DNA from: Kwoniella bestiolae CBS 10118
Lineage: Eukaryota; Basidiomycota; Tremellomycetes; Tremellales; Cryptococcaceae
DNA length: 64,000 nt
Reading direction: 5' to 3'
Assembly: GCF_000512585.2 (NCBI RefSeq)
Contig: NC_089243.1
Location: 1,860,001-1,924,000, forward strand
Shown: positions 44,188-56,824 of the stretch, one piece after another
Numbering within the stretch: position 1 is the stretch's first letter
Layout of the letters: every line of letters begins with the position of its first letter
The notes under the pieces: model-generated
The model's database searches: none
What the model saw: the letters and a program-made list of their open reading frames with translations, nothing else
Told to the model about the DNA's origin: nothing
Program-made: the position numbers and the translations under genes

Positions 44188-45818
44188 TTAACTTTGCACC
44201 CTCTGTCTCTCCTTCCTCACCCAATCCCAAGCCACCTCCTCCGCCGCGGATCTCACCTTCCCCTCTTGCTGCTGCGCGTCCCTCAACAACATCCCATTCC
44301 CAGCAATGATCCCCACGACGCAAGCCCAAGCTTCCCCCAATTGTCTCCAAGTGCTCAATCGTCCTACACCGAGACAACAAAGATTCTGCCATACCCCCTG
44401 TAGCACCTCCAACTTCACCATAAGTTGCTGGACTGACAATTCACCCAGCTCTCCGACAACCTTTTCTCTGGTGGTACAGGTATCAGGGAGGGACAGGAGA
44501 TCAGGGATAAACGGTCGATGGGGGTGGTGAAGATGTCGATGGATCAGAGCGAAGGTCTCTGGAGATGGGAGTGGGAGGGGCACGATGGGGAGATGGAGGA
44601 ACCCTTTGGTGTCTGTTATAGGGGCGGGAAGGGACGGTTCATCGTCGTCTGAGTCGGATGACCAGGAGGTATTGGAGGTTTCTTCCTCGTCGGATGATTC
44701 GGGGGATTCTATTATAGCTGGTAAGGCCGTTGATACAGCCGCTTCGGAGGGTGTGCGGTAGTTTGACGATGAAGCTTGAGAAGAAGAGGAAGGCGGGTTG
44801 GTGAGTTTGGGCCAGTATGCACATTGAGTGGTGAAGACCAGTGACCTGAAAGTTAAGTTGTGGGTCAGCAGGGTTTATCAAGGATGAAGTTGGGAAGGTG
44901 AGCTTAACTCACATGACAGGGACGATCATCTTGCTTTTATCCTTCTCACCCTCCGCTCCCTTCTTCATTATACCCAAGACCATATCTGGTTCTCTACCTC
45001 TAACCTTCTCTGCCCAGTGGGGTTTATTTCCACCAAGTACCTCAGGAATTGCCAAAGGTAAGGTCGAGATGGGCTGGACAGACGGATCGGGATGAGGGAT
45101 AGTGGCGTACGGTCGATATGCAAGAGTAATTGTCGAAATGGACGGCAGGACAGGTGTGAGCTTATCAAGGATATATCCGATTGGCTATCTCACGTCATAT
45201 CACATCAGCTCCATCCGTACCATCTGTCCAAGCTGAGTGAAGGGGACTCACGACATTTCTCAGCTCGTCATTATCAACAGGCGGTACAGCCGGAAATTTA
45301 GGATAAGGCAACATCAACGGAACTCTCACTTGACCTTGTACCCCATCTTCAGGTTTAGGTTTCCAAATTGATTTCCTCCATCGATCGAGTCGTACCCTAT
45401 CCATCACTCCCATCTTCTTACTCTCCTCCTCGCCCCTCGCTCTCTCTATATCTTGAGATTTTAACTTCAATGGTGTTGGACGAGCCTTCAATCCTTTCTT
45501 GGGTTTATTGTTTGACGAAGAAGGTAATCTGTTGATCTTCGATTTCGCCCTTTGGATGGAAGAAATCCTCTCTCGTCCGTACGGTTTGGTAGCATGTTTA
45601 CGATAAGTGAATTTGGGCGCTCGACCTATACCCAGCCCTGATGGTTTCTTGGACTTGGATGAGGGGGTGACACCTGATAGTGAGGTTTGAAGGGAGGTGG
45701 AGATGGCGTCGATATCTGTTAGATCGAATACCGAGGGGGTAGGTGAGACTGAGGCGGAGGGAGTGATTTCTTTGTTGGAGAATGTTCGGTATTGGTGCGG
45801 GGATAGGTAGGTTGTCAT
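44188..45818 (-). CDS. 498-aa protein, possibly Clampless1-like, 3 exons
   Basis: Exons 45252-45818, 44913-45184 and 44188-44845. The start MTTYLSPHQYRTFSNKE leads into a Ser/Thr-rich then strongly basic region (RKHATKPYGRERISSIQRAK). The middle has YPKFPAVPPVDNDELRNV and HWAEKVRGREPDMVLGIMKK. A Ser/Asp/Glu-rich linker precedes the conserved-looking C-terminus (SPETFALIHRHLHHPHRPF; LMVKLEVLQGVWQNLCCLGV; LGEAWACVVGIIAGNG). The C-terminal order, H-x-Y/H-L segment then a helix pair with G-x-W-x-N and LGV, reminds me of the basidiomycete Clampless1 (Clp1) family that acts in sexual development, but this rests on memory of the pattern. No membrane segment or signal peptide. The gene model itself is firm. 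Confidence 0.72.
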
Positions 45819-46726
45819 GGTGTGGGGTGTTCTCTGTGGGATGTGGAAGAGTAAGTGGGTGTGCTTCGTATCGAAAAAAGAAATGAAGTGGAACAAAGGA
45901 GGTATTGTTATGAACTCACAGTACGTTGAATCAGTTTCTACCTTTTATCTGTGACTGATGATTGCCACTTTTGATCATTGATCGTTATGAGCTAAGCAAA
46001 TATTCGTGGTACAATAGGCAAGTGAGTATACTTTGAGTTGAGATAAATAAAGTACCATCGGATGGGATCATCTCGGATCATATGCATGGTTAATATATAT
46101 GTTGATATGTGAATGATACTTCATCATCTATTCAAGATGGTTTTGGTAAAATGTCAATGCATGATTTTGATTTGAGTAAATTGAATAGCAAGTGAAGTGT
46201 CAAAGGTCCTTTGTTGCTATCGTTCAACGTATAGTATACAGTCATGTTGTGTTTCGTGTTGGTTTATGTATTCACTGATTAGCGTTTGAAAGGTAAATTG
46301 ATCGGAACTTACGGTATTATCCTGCGTGTATCATCCTTGTGTGTGTTGATGTGTATTTATGTGTGTGTACAGTCTGAGCGAGAGAGAGTATAACAGGTGA
46401 AGCCCTCTTTGTTATATGCATATGCATCCCAACTGTACGGTGAGGTGGTTGAGCGGTAGTACCATGACGAGGAGTTGACACCTATTTTGATGGTAGTCAT
46501 CCAATATCAAACATCAATCTCAAAACACGAACCGTGCGTTGTATGTTCATGCGCCACATCCCCCCTATTTATGCCTAATTGGGTTATCCCATCTCACTTC
46601 ACCATCTCATCACCAATTCATGATGCATACATCTACAAATTGATTCAAGTCTCCTTCTCTCCTTTTATACCGACCAGACCGGATGAATACCGCTTCCCAT
46701 GCTTGATTGTTGGTGCATGCACCTGT
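45819..46726. other. intergenic, no gene seen
   Basis: About 910 bp. AT-rich, with a short GT-rich run near 46338-46372 followed by GAGCGAGAGAGAG. A plus-strand ORF at 46475-46771 has no support. Confidence 0.4.
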
Positions 46727-47136
46727 CTACTTCTTACCTGCACTTTCATACGAGGTCGTCTTGTCACCTGACGGAGAGGTGTATTGGGCGTATCCATCGC
46801 CTAAACCATAACCTTTCAGCATTACTACTCAAAGTAAGAGACATGACTCACCGCTGTTGTAGTAGGTTGATCCATTGGTGTTGGAATAGTAGTATGACCC
46901 GTCGGTGCTAAGTACCCAATCATACGTCAGTATAAGTTGTACAATATCTGAGAACATAGGCAAATCTCACTTGGAGTAATGGTATCCCGTATTGCCACTC
47001 GAATCAGCTCTGGTGTCGTAGCTGTTTCCCTATGACATATGTGTGAGCTTAATTATGTGATGGAGTACATACACAGGAGGGGTAAACCCACTTGAGAGTT
47101 GGTACCGTATCCTGTGATTTGATCTTTTGAAGGCAT
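46727..47136 (-). CDS. YSN-repeat microprotein, 4 exons, 77 aa
   Basis: Exons 47092-47136, 46971-47029, 46852-46907 and 46727-46800, all in phase. Start MPSKDQITGYGTNSQGNSYD. The centre is a tandem of Tyr/Ser/Asn/Gly units: YHYSNTDGS, YYYSNTNGS, TYYNSGDG, ending YAQYTSPSG. Small fungal proteins with a G-x-x-x-GTNSQGN start and YSN-x-[DN]GS repeats are, as far as I recall, widespread and uncharacterised. No signal peptide or membrane segment, so it is likely soluble or low-complexity. Three introns in a 77-residue gene, each at a repeat edge, is notable. The last donor-like site (GGTAAG near the stop) leaves the exact C-terminus open. Confidence 0.72.
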
Positions 47137-49199
47137 CTTGATTAGTCTCTTACGAAGAAGGATTGGTGAATGATGAAGATGGAAGTTTAAACATCTCGAG
47201 CAGCTTATATATGCATCAAACAGACTTGATCAGCTTGGACCACGTTCAATCATGATTCGTCATCACATCAATTCAAGTGGGGCTAAAATGATCTAGCGTT
47301 GTGCCCCTGCGAAGAGTTGGTCCCGCTTGGACCCGGTTGCCAAGTTACCAGTCAGCTTGATGATGAAACGAGTGATCATTTTGGATACCTCGACCAATGT
47401 CATCTGGACGAAACGGATGAATGGATGCCTGTACCCTCCAAACTATATATAACTCTACTCTATCGACCTTTCTGCAAAGCGATTACACTCTGATTCTCGG
47501 CTATCAATCGAAACGTGGTCAATCATATGTCCACCTCTCCAGTGAGCGGGCAAGCATGTGTCCAAGGTACAGTACTATGATGGTCACCACCATCGCTGGA
47601 ATCGGCAGGTACTGTACAACTACTGCATACTGCAAGGAGCACACTGTTAAATTCGATCATGCGCTTGAGAGATCATGTTAAATGTGAGACATCCGACGGT
47701 GCGTTGTCTCATTTTCACTGGATTCATGAGTAATGGTTAATACCGCTTTCGTCGAATTAATCCAACTTCACTAAGTTACATTATTATTACCCTTGTAATT
47801 ATCATCCTCCTCAATATCATGTCCAGGTCCACGTTCGTCCATGTGATAATCTGCGGAAAGTATAAAGCATATCAAGAGTCCCAATACATACTGTGGGTAC
47901 ATATGTACATACTTACATGCGATCATGAAGGAAAGCTGTGCATCTGCTCTTGCTCAAGCCATCCCATCCCACCCGGAATTTACCCTTAAACCCAAATGAT
48001 CGTCACACTCAACATCACTGTACTGTTCTTACTAGATATCACTTCGGAATTTGTTGTTCCACTCTACACCCGATACATCGGAGTCGGGATGTAGGATTAC
48101 TGTAGGATCGACCTGAGCTGGCCTGAGCTGCAGCACAGCATGCACTACCCATTAGTTGAGCGTAGGTTACCGCTTGCCGACGCGTCGATCCCCTGGACAG
48201 ACAGGAAGGGAGGCCGCGGCCTCTGATGCTCCTACGTGATGGATCCTTAAGGGGTTGTCCGTACTTCTGATCACTTTTCCGTTCGTTCGCTTGGCAAGTC
48301 ATCTCTGCCTGTATACTGTATGTGTGTTGGATCACTATATATGCGTTGAGCACTGGAGTTATGCTATAGTTATACAACACTGTATGACCGAAAAGATCGG
48401 CGAGTTCGGAGTAACTTGACCATCACCAGCACGCAGATCACGTTTTCCCTTAAAATGCACATTTTCTGTACCGTACCAAAACGGGTACGTTCCTTACTAG
48501 AATTGCACTTATACCAAAAAAGAATGGATTTTGAATTACGGTATCAAATTTGGTATGACAGAGAGAGACGCCATCTTACCCTATTTGATCATCATCCCAA
48601 ACTCAAATTCATCACTTTCATCCCATCTTACCATCTCATCATCACATCATCTCATCCATCCTCTACCTACACTGTACTCTACACGTCCCAGTAATATCGG
48701 AAATCCCATCGTACATCTCCATCCGACAACGTAATTACCAATTCCCTATCCCTCACAACCCGGTGTAATTTTACCCCTCTCTACCATTTTAGGAATTTCT
48801 TGTCTTTCAGCATCAGCATCGTGATCCGAGAAAAGTAAAAAAACACCACTTCGACTGTCGTGCATAATTTGCTTGTCGCTAACAAGGATCGACATTACTC
48901 AATATCATTAGTCAAACCCTTAATCACACTCAAGCCGCATTGTGATTGTGATCATTCGTCCTTGGATACAGTAGCTATCGGAACGGATTGTAATTGTAGC
49001 ACGTACGACAGATCGAAAACAAGGTGGGTGTAACATACCCATCAGAGTTGACCAAGGACAAGGAGAAAACATCGTAGTTGTAAGTCTTGCCTCTTTCTTC
49101 TCGTTCCTTCACTTCCATCGATATCATCCTCCATGAACTCGACTTGATCATTCTTCACCACTCTCACACCTGACTCACGCACTTCTCCGCACAACCAAA
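47137..49199 (+). promoter_or_regulatory. 2-kb divergent promoter region of the phosphodiesterase and YSN genes
   Basis: The longest gene-free stretch here. TATATAAG on the minus strand (plus 47204-47211) is 68 bp before the YSN microprotein ATG. The right part precedes the phosphodiesterase and has pyrimidine-rich tracts (CTCGTTCCTTCACTTCC) just upstream of its ATG, which sits in CAAAATG context. No ORF with believable composition was found on either strand. Its size suggests a heavily regulated promoter or a non-coding RNA, neither of which I can show. Confidence 0.4.
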
Positions 49200-52100
49200 A
49201 TGCCGATGCTCGCTCACCTCTTCCCTCCTTCCAGGTCTGATAAAGGTTCATCCTCCGGCTCAACCTCCCCCCGCCGAAAACGAAGTGCAGCGGATCTCCG
49301 TCGATTCGTCACTACCTTCCTGCCCAACATGGGTTCCAACGCCCAGATCAACCATAACCCTCACCCTTCCCTCAACTTGCTCGTCTTACTCCCCTCGGCG
49401 GCTCATCTCCATCAACTGCCCTCACCACCTACCCGACCATCTGCACTACTATCCAGAAAATCAAGCTCCACTGTACCTTCCTTGCAAAGCATCAGAGCGG
49501 GCGAGGCTGTACCTTCTCCTTCCTCGGCATCAAGAGGTAGAAATGTAGTAGAAGAATCATCAGGATCAGGACCGAGCAGCCTAGTGATGGCTAGTAGGAG
49601 GCTGAGTCTCGCACCTGGTCTGGGGGCGGGTGCACCATTATCATTACCAACAGATCTGGATCTGATCTCGCCCACCTCCACCCCAGTGCCCAATACGGGC
49701 TCATCCACCATGACACCGTCCACTTCTGCTGAGCAGCGCACCGTCCCACCTCCCTTTGGTTCCAAATCCAGTAACAGTACACCACCCGGGTCCAACTCTG
49801 CTACCTCGTCTGCTCAGACTTCACCGATCCCATCCAACATACCTGCCTTTGGAGCGAGACGATCGACGGGGACAGGTTCATCGAGATTATCAAGGAGAAG
49901 ACCCGTGACTGCCAGTACCACCACGGGGATCGCGAGTAGCATTGCGCCCGCGTTGATGGGTATACCGGGCGGGAGGGCCAGTTTGGCTGTCCCTCCTGGA
50001 TTGGGGGGTGTTTCGCACTCGAATAGGACTAGACCTGGATGGGAGGCTGATGAGGTGATTGGGACGTTGAGGGGAAGTGGAATGGAGGGTGAGTAGTTTT
50101 TCTCTCTGTCACCGATCTTTGCTATTTCTCGATCTTGTTTGGTGGTGAAGCAAGGAGTCGTTTCGATGATCAAAGGATGTGTCTGAAGGGGGCGGGGATC
50201 AGGCACCTTTGGTCTAATGCTGCGATGCGAGATCAAGATCCGTGCGGTAGTTTTGTATGTTCCTGAGCTATATCAAGTGGTTGGTGTGTGTGTTGATGGC
50301 CCTGGCCGGAGTGATGGTCTCCTTGCTTGCTCCGCCGGTGATGGATGAGGGGAGGGAGGATGATCAGTGCGGGCGGTTGAGCATAAAGAACGTTTTTAGG
50401 GCGATTTTAGCGGTTTCTCTTCCTAGTTTATAGGATAATTTTGAGTGAAAAAGGAAAGGGAAAAGGGAGGAGAAGATCGACATTTGGTCGCTTTGATCCC
50501 CTCTTTTCATCGTCTGTCAAATGATTAATCTCATTCTACATGTTGGAAGGTGGAATGATCGAATCCCATTCAAACACACATCTCTTGATACCATCTACCC
50601 CCCCATCACTGATCGTTGATCAGTCATCTACCATGTCTCATCCATCCCTCGGGTGATCTTCGTTTCCGTTGATCGATTCGCCTGTTCCTCGCTGTGCCCT
50701 TGACTCGAATTTTTTTCGCTGTGTCCTGCTACCACGACATCCCAACGTCAAATGGCTAACCCATTCTTGCAGTCACCGTTATACGACACGCTTCACACCT
50801 CCCAGCAGTCCTCGACCCTTCATCCCACTCTTCATTCCAAGCACCTCCCATCGTCCGATCAAACGATCCCAGCGAACCTTTTACCCAGGTCGTTCTCGTC
50901 CCCTTGACCGACTCACCTGCTTTCCCGTCGCTATCCCTACTGCTTCAACAAGGAACCACCCCCACAGCAGTCTGTTTCCAGCAGGATTTACTAGACCGAG
51001 CGAAACGATCGGAAGACGAATGGCTCCCTGGCGCAGTGGAACAGATCCGATCGATAAATAACATGCCAAGACAGCCCAATGATACGTCTGCCCCAGTTGT
51101 CATTGCGTACTCCGCCAACCCCGCTCTGTCACAAGCAGCCATCAACGCATGTATCAACGCCGGAGCCGCAGGAGTAATCAAACCGCCTTATGAGCTGGAT
51201 ACGGCCGACCTGGTCATGCGCATCGTCACTGCTTATCGAGAGGGGAAACCGTTATCCACCCATTCTTCTCCAGCTCTTGTTCGAACACCCTCCCCCTTAT
51301 CCCATTCTCGCTCTCCTCTCGGAACGCCCATAAACGAGGAGGAAACCACCGTAGTACTCCCACCCACCGCTTTGGATATGGGAGCGGAGCATGAGGGAGA
51401 GAGGGTGCTGGGTGCAGCGGTATCAGGCGGACCGAACGGGCATCGCAAATCGTCAAGTGGGAGCTGGAACACTGAACCTGTGAAAAGGTCGTCCATCTCT
51501 GGTCCAGTCCGGAAATCCTCCTTGACCACTGGTAATAACGGTCCACTTTCTCCACCACCCACTACACCTCCCTCGGCGACTTTCAAGGTATCCTTCCCAC
51601 CCTTACCACTAGACTTCTCCCTCCCACAACCGTATCAATTCACATCGTACGCTACGGAATGCAATCCCCGACGAAGAAGTGTGGATATTGGTGGACTGTC
51701 TTTGGCATTGAAAAGAGCTTCGCTATCTTATGAGGAAGGTGCGCACCAACCTATCGGAACTACCCTCTCGCAAATCAAGGAAGGGTATTCTTTCCCCCCT
51801 TCTACACCTACGAAGAGGAACGTCAATGTCGAGGTGGCTCAGGTGGAGGATTCTGATGGCGAAGGTACCGAGTTGGCAGAGTTGTTGAGTGCGATGTTCT
51901 GCCATTCGATGACTACTATCGAAGTTCAGATGAGCGATTACGAGGCGTGAGTCATGTTCTCTATGAGAGATTCCAACAGATATTGACTTGCGTTCTGCTA
52001 GATTGTCCGCTCCGCTGACGCAGGAACACCGGGAGAAATTGGTACATGATCTGTCGACTTGGAATTTCAAACCCCACCATTTACCGGAAGGCGATTTATA

Positions 52101-53728
52101 CAGAGTGGCGTGTTTGATGTTTGAGAGCGTACTGAGTTCAGAGGGATTGAGGGAGCTGAACATCGGTCGAGGTGAGTTTCATCTCAGCCAAACTTCCATT
52201 TTGTGGTACTAAACCTTCGGACCCCGATACTAGACCAAATCAACCGACTCCTCTTTGCGATTCGGGCGATATACCACGCCCCGAACCCATACCACAACTA
52301 CGTCCATGCCATCGATGTCCTCCAGGCTACATACATGTTCCTCGCTCAGATCGGTGTCGCACCACCTTTCTCTCACATGCGTGACTGGACGCCCGAGAAA
52401 CCCGCTTGGCAACGTTCGGACCCATCTGACAGGGAGATCAGCGTGGGGACGAGGAGAGCTAGAGAAGTGATGAGGCCGCAGGATGTCTTGGGAGTGCTGA
52501 TAGCTGCTATGGGACATGATGTTGGGCATCCAGGATTGAGTAATGCGTTTATGGTGGGTTGCTTCTCTCTCTCTCTTTAACAATATACAAATGCTGATAT
52601 GATATGGGGTTGTCTTGTGCTAGAAAAACGCAAAAGTCCCATTATCCCAAGTATACGACGACAAATCCGTCCTCGAGAACATGCACTGCATGCTCATCGT
52701 TCAGCTCCTGCGAAAACACGGGTTCGGTTTCCTCATTGAAGGTACACCGATCTCACCGACTCAAGCGCTCGATCAGAAAGGATTCAGAAGGGTGTTGTAC
52801 TCTACTGTACTAGCTACGGATATGAGTCTCCATTTCGCCTGGATTCAACGGTTGAAGGAGTTTGATGAAGGCTTGAGGGAGGGTGATGTGGGTGAGGATG
52901 AATATGATAGAGTTATGATTTGTCAGGCGTTGATCAAGTGTGCGGATATCAGTAATCCTGTGAGTGGTGTGATCTCAACCCTAAACAAATCGAATATTCG
53001 AAGATATACAGTCACATGTATATACGTATAGACATATACTGATATTTCGATCCATCGCTTAGACCCGACCAATCGACGTTTCCCAACATTGGTCATCGGT
53101 CCTCCTCGAAGAATGGGCCAAACAAGCTTCCCTAGAATCCGACCTTGAACTACCCGTCTCAGTGGTAGCATCAGCCGACGCGGCCTTACAAGCCAAAGGT
53201 CAAATCGGATTTATCGACCTATTCACCTTACCCCTGTTCGAAGCTGTCTCCGAAGCATTACCCGAACTTGCAGTCTACGCCGATTCATGTGCGGATAATC
53301 GGGATATCTGGCAAAGACGGTTGGATTCCCTCACTGCTCCCCCCGATGAGACACAGGATCAAGAAGTGGAGAAACAGATGATCCAACCTCTCATAGAGGG
53401 TGCATCACACGATGAGAGATTTAGAAGTTTATTCCCATTATTATTACCCACCACCCTCGTCGCTGGACTGGAAGATCTTCCTTCATCCAATTTGACAGAT
53501 CTCACCCCACCTACACCCACTTCTATCATCACTGAAAAGGAACCGCAACACCCCGAATCCCCCGCTGCCAAGGCTATTAGGTCAGTGTACAAGGCGAAAC
53601 TCTCTGATCAGGTGCCGAGGGGGAGAGTCACATCGTCCTCTTGGGCTAGGAGTCTGAGCGAGTGGAACGAGGGAAGGAGGATGTCAACTCCCGAAGTGGT
53701 GGTTTCGAGGGGTCAGTTCTCGTCGTAA
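49200..53728 (+). CDS. class I 3',5'-cyclic nucleotide phosphodiesterase with a receiver-like N-terminal domain, 6 exons, 1184 aa
   Basis: Exons 49200-50088, 50773-51946, 52002-52171, 52234-52553, 52624-52959 and 53063-53728. It hydrolyses cAMP and so dampens protein kinase A signalling. The catalytic HD domain carries PYHNYVHAIDVLQ (proton donor and metal His), AAMGHDVGHPGLSNAF (metal-binding HD), ATDMSLHF and ALIKCADISNPTRP (metal Asp), then the closing helices with QIGFIDLFTLPLFEAVS. Exon 1 is a long Ser/Pro/Thr-rich region. Exon 2 begins with a domain resembling a response-regulator receiver (APVVIAYSANPALSQAAINA, AGAAGVIKPPYELDTADLVM), though no clear phospho-acceptor Asp is seen. The first intron is 684 nt, far above the local norm. 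Much larger than yeast Pde2 (526 aa) because of these added regions. Confidence 0.92.
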
Positions 53729-54027
53729 TTGGGGTTTGTCTTTTTAGTATGTCTGCAATTCTCATCCGTTCAGTCAACTTATCAACCACACACTGGTCAG
53801 TCTCTCAGTAAAATCATCGTCATCTCAATTTGATCGAAACGTTGTATTACCATTCCTTTCGTATCTCGTCAGCTCATAGTCATTCTCATCTCTCGGCACA
53901 TCATAATTTCATACCTCATCTAATCTTCTTCGCAATATACAAGAATCATTTCACTTCGTTTCGTTTATCTAGTAAATCATATGTAGCATGTACAGTATGA
54001 ATGAATTATCGTTCTACCATTGATGAC

Positions 54028-54411
54028 TTACTGTACACCGTGGATGACCATGTAGATGCAGTTCCGCTTAATCGTTTGTATACGAATTCGAATTGGTATT
54101 GGAATTGATATTGGTGTGATTCGTATCCGAGGTGTTGGATGGGGAGAAAGAAGTATGTTGAGTACGTGTACCTGTACGTGTACGTTGGTCCCCGTGCTGC
54201 CGCATTCTGCGAGACATGAATAACTCAGCGTAAGCTTGCGATTAGGGTGTTCATATGTTATAAGAGATGTTACAGAGACTCACTCCTCAGCCAAGCTGGG
54301 ATTCTCATCCAATCCCCTATCATCGCTCATCGAACCTGATGTATACGACTGATCCCTCCATTCTGGTGGGTTGCCTGATTTGCTTTTGATGCCGATTAAG
54401 GATGAACCCAT
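54028..54411 (-). CDS. small hypothetical protein, 2 exons
   Basis: Exon 1 (54284-54411) reads MGSSLIGIKSKSGNPPEWRD to DENPSLAE and ends at a good GTGAGT donor. The acceptor GTCTCGCAG (ending 54207) gives a second exon that reads GSTGTNVHVQVHVLN and onward to a stop at 54028 but becomes a monotonous Ile/Pro/Arg string; another frame there reads as Asn/Ser/Thr-rich. So the N-terminal exon is believable and the C-terminus uncertain. A GTACGTGTAC-type repeat overlaps exon 2. No family recognised. Confidence 0.4.
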
Positions 54412-54838
54412 TTTTCTTTTATATCACTGTAAAGTATTTATAGGTGTTATGTTATATGAGAATTGAGGATTGGTCAATACAGAGTAATAGGTGATTGTAC
54501 TCTACCATACACGAGCGGTGTACATGAGGATGCATTGGAATTATGAAGAATGTGTATCGAGTCAAAGCATCTTTTCATTATATGATTTTGGTTCGTTGTG
54601 TACACACGCTAGGATGCGTGATCATCGGATATCAACGGGTTGAGTTGATGGTTCTCAAAGGATACTTACTGTACACTGTACAAATGGATCATCCTGGAGC
54701 GCTTATGTTTCTATTTGATCTTTCCATGACGAACTTATGTGCAATGCCATGCATATGCTATAGTAGCTGATCTATCAACATGTTATTGAAGGAAACCTAA
54801 TCATCATCGTGAAGTTTGCGGGTTAGCACAGGGGTCGT
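54412..54838. other. intergenic, no gene seen
   Basis: About 430 bp between two minus-strand small genes. Confidence 0.4.
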
Positions 54839-55645
54839 TCAAAGCTGACGTGAGCTTCGACATATACCCCATTCATTGCGTACTGGCGGCTCTGCTGTTG
54901 ATGGTAGCTTGCAGTCCTTCCAAGTCGGTGAGGGGGGGACCAAAGAAATTTCTATTTCCTTCAGCCAGCTCCATACTCCAGAAGGTTCTGCAATTCTGTC
55001 AGCCTATGATACTATGGGATGAGTCGGTTCCGGATCCATTGACTTACTGGCCTATGATCGTACTGTTGTAATTTCCTGTAGGATCGGTGATGTACCCTGG
55101 AAGTTGCTTTAGAGACTCGCGATAGGTCTTTGTTCCTTCGTCGGTGATCTCCCAAATCTTCATGTCCTCGTCGACTGGTTTGATAGATCGATTATCCTGA
55201 GTTATAAACGGGTACCAGCTTAAAGGACCCTCTGTGCGGGTACCCTTGTATCCCCATTCCCATAAGGAGGGTGCGGGCGAGGAATGGTTTCCGTTCACGT
55301 AATACACGGTTGGCATGGCTGTTGTAAATTCAAGTGTGAGTAGGTATCGATATGGGTTTGTGAGGGAATGAATAACAGTCCCTGAGCAAGAAGCAACAGG
55401 TCTTTTTATACCTTGATGGTCATTGCCCTCTGATATGAGCGATGTCTGTGTGACAGACCGAGAGGGCTGTCGAAGCATTATCTCAAAGGGTGTTTCAAGG
55501 GGCCAAAACTCGATTTTTCGTCTCAAGCTGTCCTACCTTTGACAACGATTGGTATAAAACCTGGACCTCTTCTGGAGAATAAGCATACTTTTGGTCCAGA
55601 CATGGGCTCGCCTTCTGGATCTGAACATGACGTATCGAGTGCCAT
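54839..55645 (-). CDS. Trp-rich orphan protein, 3 exons, 215 aa
   Basis: Exons 55537-55645, 55048-55429 and 54839-54995 join in phase. The ATG sits in CACCATGG. Residues read MALDTSCSDPEGEPMSGPKV, then RRGPGFIPIVVKEGNDHQG, SLTNPYRYLLTLEFTTAMP, a Trp-rich segment (SLWEWGYKGTRTEGPLSWYP), MKIWEITDEGTKTYRESLK and a last exon with GVWSWLKEIEISLVPPSPTW. No signal peptide or membrane segment. Two acceptors for exon 2 are both in frame; ATATCAG was chosen. It resembles the secreted protein at 42683 and the gene at 59727 in size, strand, exon number and aromatic content, but I could not align them convincingly. Function unknown. Confidence 0.6.
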
Positions 55646-56824
55646 GGTGACTTCTTCCACCCCTTTGATATGTTGTGTTTTCAAGGGGAACGATCACGTC
55701 ATTTGTTCTCTCTGACTCGAGTCGTAAAAAGTCCAGTGTACGTGTACGTATGACCTCCGGAACGGTACAACGGAGATCTTGGCAGACTTCTGTGATAGTA
55801 TGATAACGTGTTGAAAAGGAGGAACTAGCGGTGTAAGGAAGCTGTGCATTCGTGTTGTTCATTTGAATCTCTAAACACTATCGTCGAATGTCTCTGCTTA
55901 ACCGTGTATTCCCATCCCGGTATGGTGCATCTTCAAGGAGTGCGTTCTCAAGGTGGTGTAGACCGCTGGGCTGATTTTACGACGTCTTCTGCTGTAATCT
56001 CAGTGCAATCCCTTATGCTATCCTGATGAGGGATCACAGATCACAGCGAAGCCTAGATTTAGCAGTACTGCGCCGGCGATCATCATATCACGTATGTTGA
56101 TCTGGAAGTAGGGATGCGTTAGCGTAATCACAGGCGATTATCGGGAAGGCAGGGCGAGGTCAGGTCTTTTAGTCGCTTCGTGGGGTTTGAAGGTTGCGCG
56201 AGTGGGGATTCAACCAAGAAACATCCTTTCACTGGATCACCCGGGGTCGTTTAGTGTCGACCACAACGTATTTCTGCAGTGTTCGGTATCGAATTCTCCC
56301 CGCCATTCTGAATTCGAGGGGTAAGAAGATGTAATTTTGTCCATATGTGATGAATGTGTAGTTGATGTAGCACTGTATATTGAATCGTTACAGCACACTT
56401 GTATTTCTTGTTAGTTGGTTGTGGTTGCGCGATTTCAGCGTCTCTGTGGGACAGACGGTGTCGGTGGAGGTGGTCCGTGCGGATTCGTGCTTGTTGATGA
56501 CGGACACGAACGGACACGGACATGATGAAAGGAGTAGGCAAAGGTAACATGCCAACATGTCATATCATACTCACCATACAACCTACGAGACATAGCCATC
56601 ATCGTCATTAGCAGCAGCACATCCTACTCTGGACCAGGCGAGAGTACTATCATAAGGGCAATACTCAGCCTCACCGCTCTCAACCACTTGGGCGTGCGAT
56701 AGTCATCCAACGGTACAAAGACACTGTCGACCTCAACTGTCTTCATCATTGGATCATGTCTCGTTGTCTTTCCGAAGATCATTCCAGACAACCGACACTC
56801 CATCAGAAGGCAAAACCCCTCAAA
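55646..56824. other. divergent intergenic region
   Basis: About 1.2 kb upstream of both the Trp-rich orphan (-) and the chitin synthase regulator (+). A 109-codon minus-strand ORF at 55533-55862 overlaps the orphan's first exon in another frame and was rejected. An upstream in-frame ATG at 56756 could add 23 residues to the regulator. Confidence 0.4.

Noticed and set aside
46435..46500. GGTGGTTGAGCGGTAGTACC, resembling a tRNA D-arm
   Set aside because: No matching anticodon arm or TPsiC arm follows, and no cloverleaf could be drawn by eye.
55533..55862. 109-codon minus-strand ORF (MNNTNAQLP)
   Set aside because: It overlaps the first exon of the Trp-rich orphan in a different frame and ends in Arg/Ser-rich nonsense.
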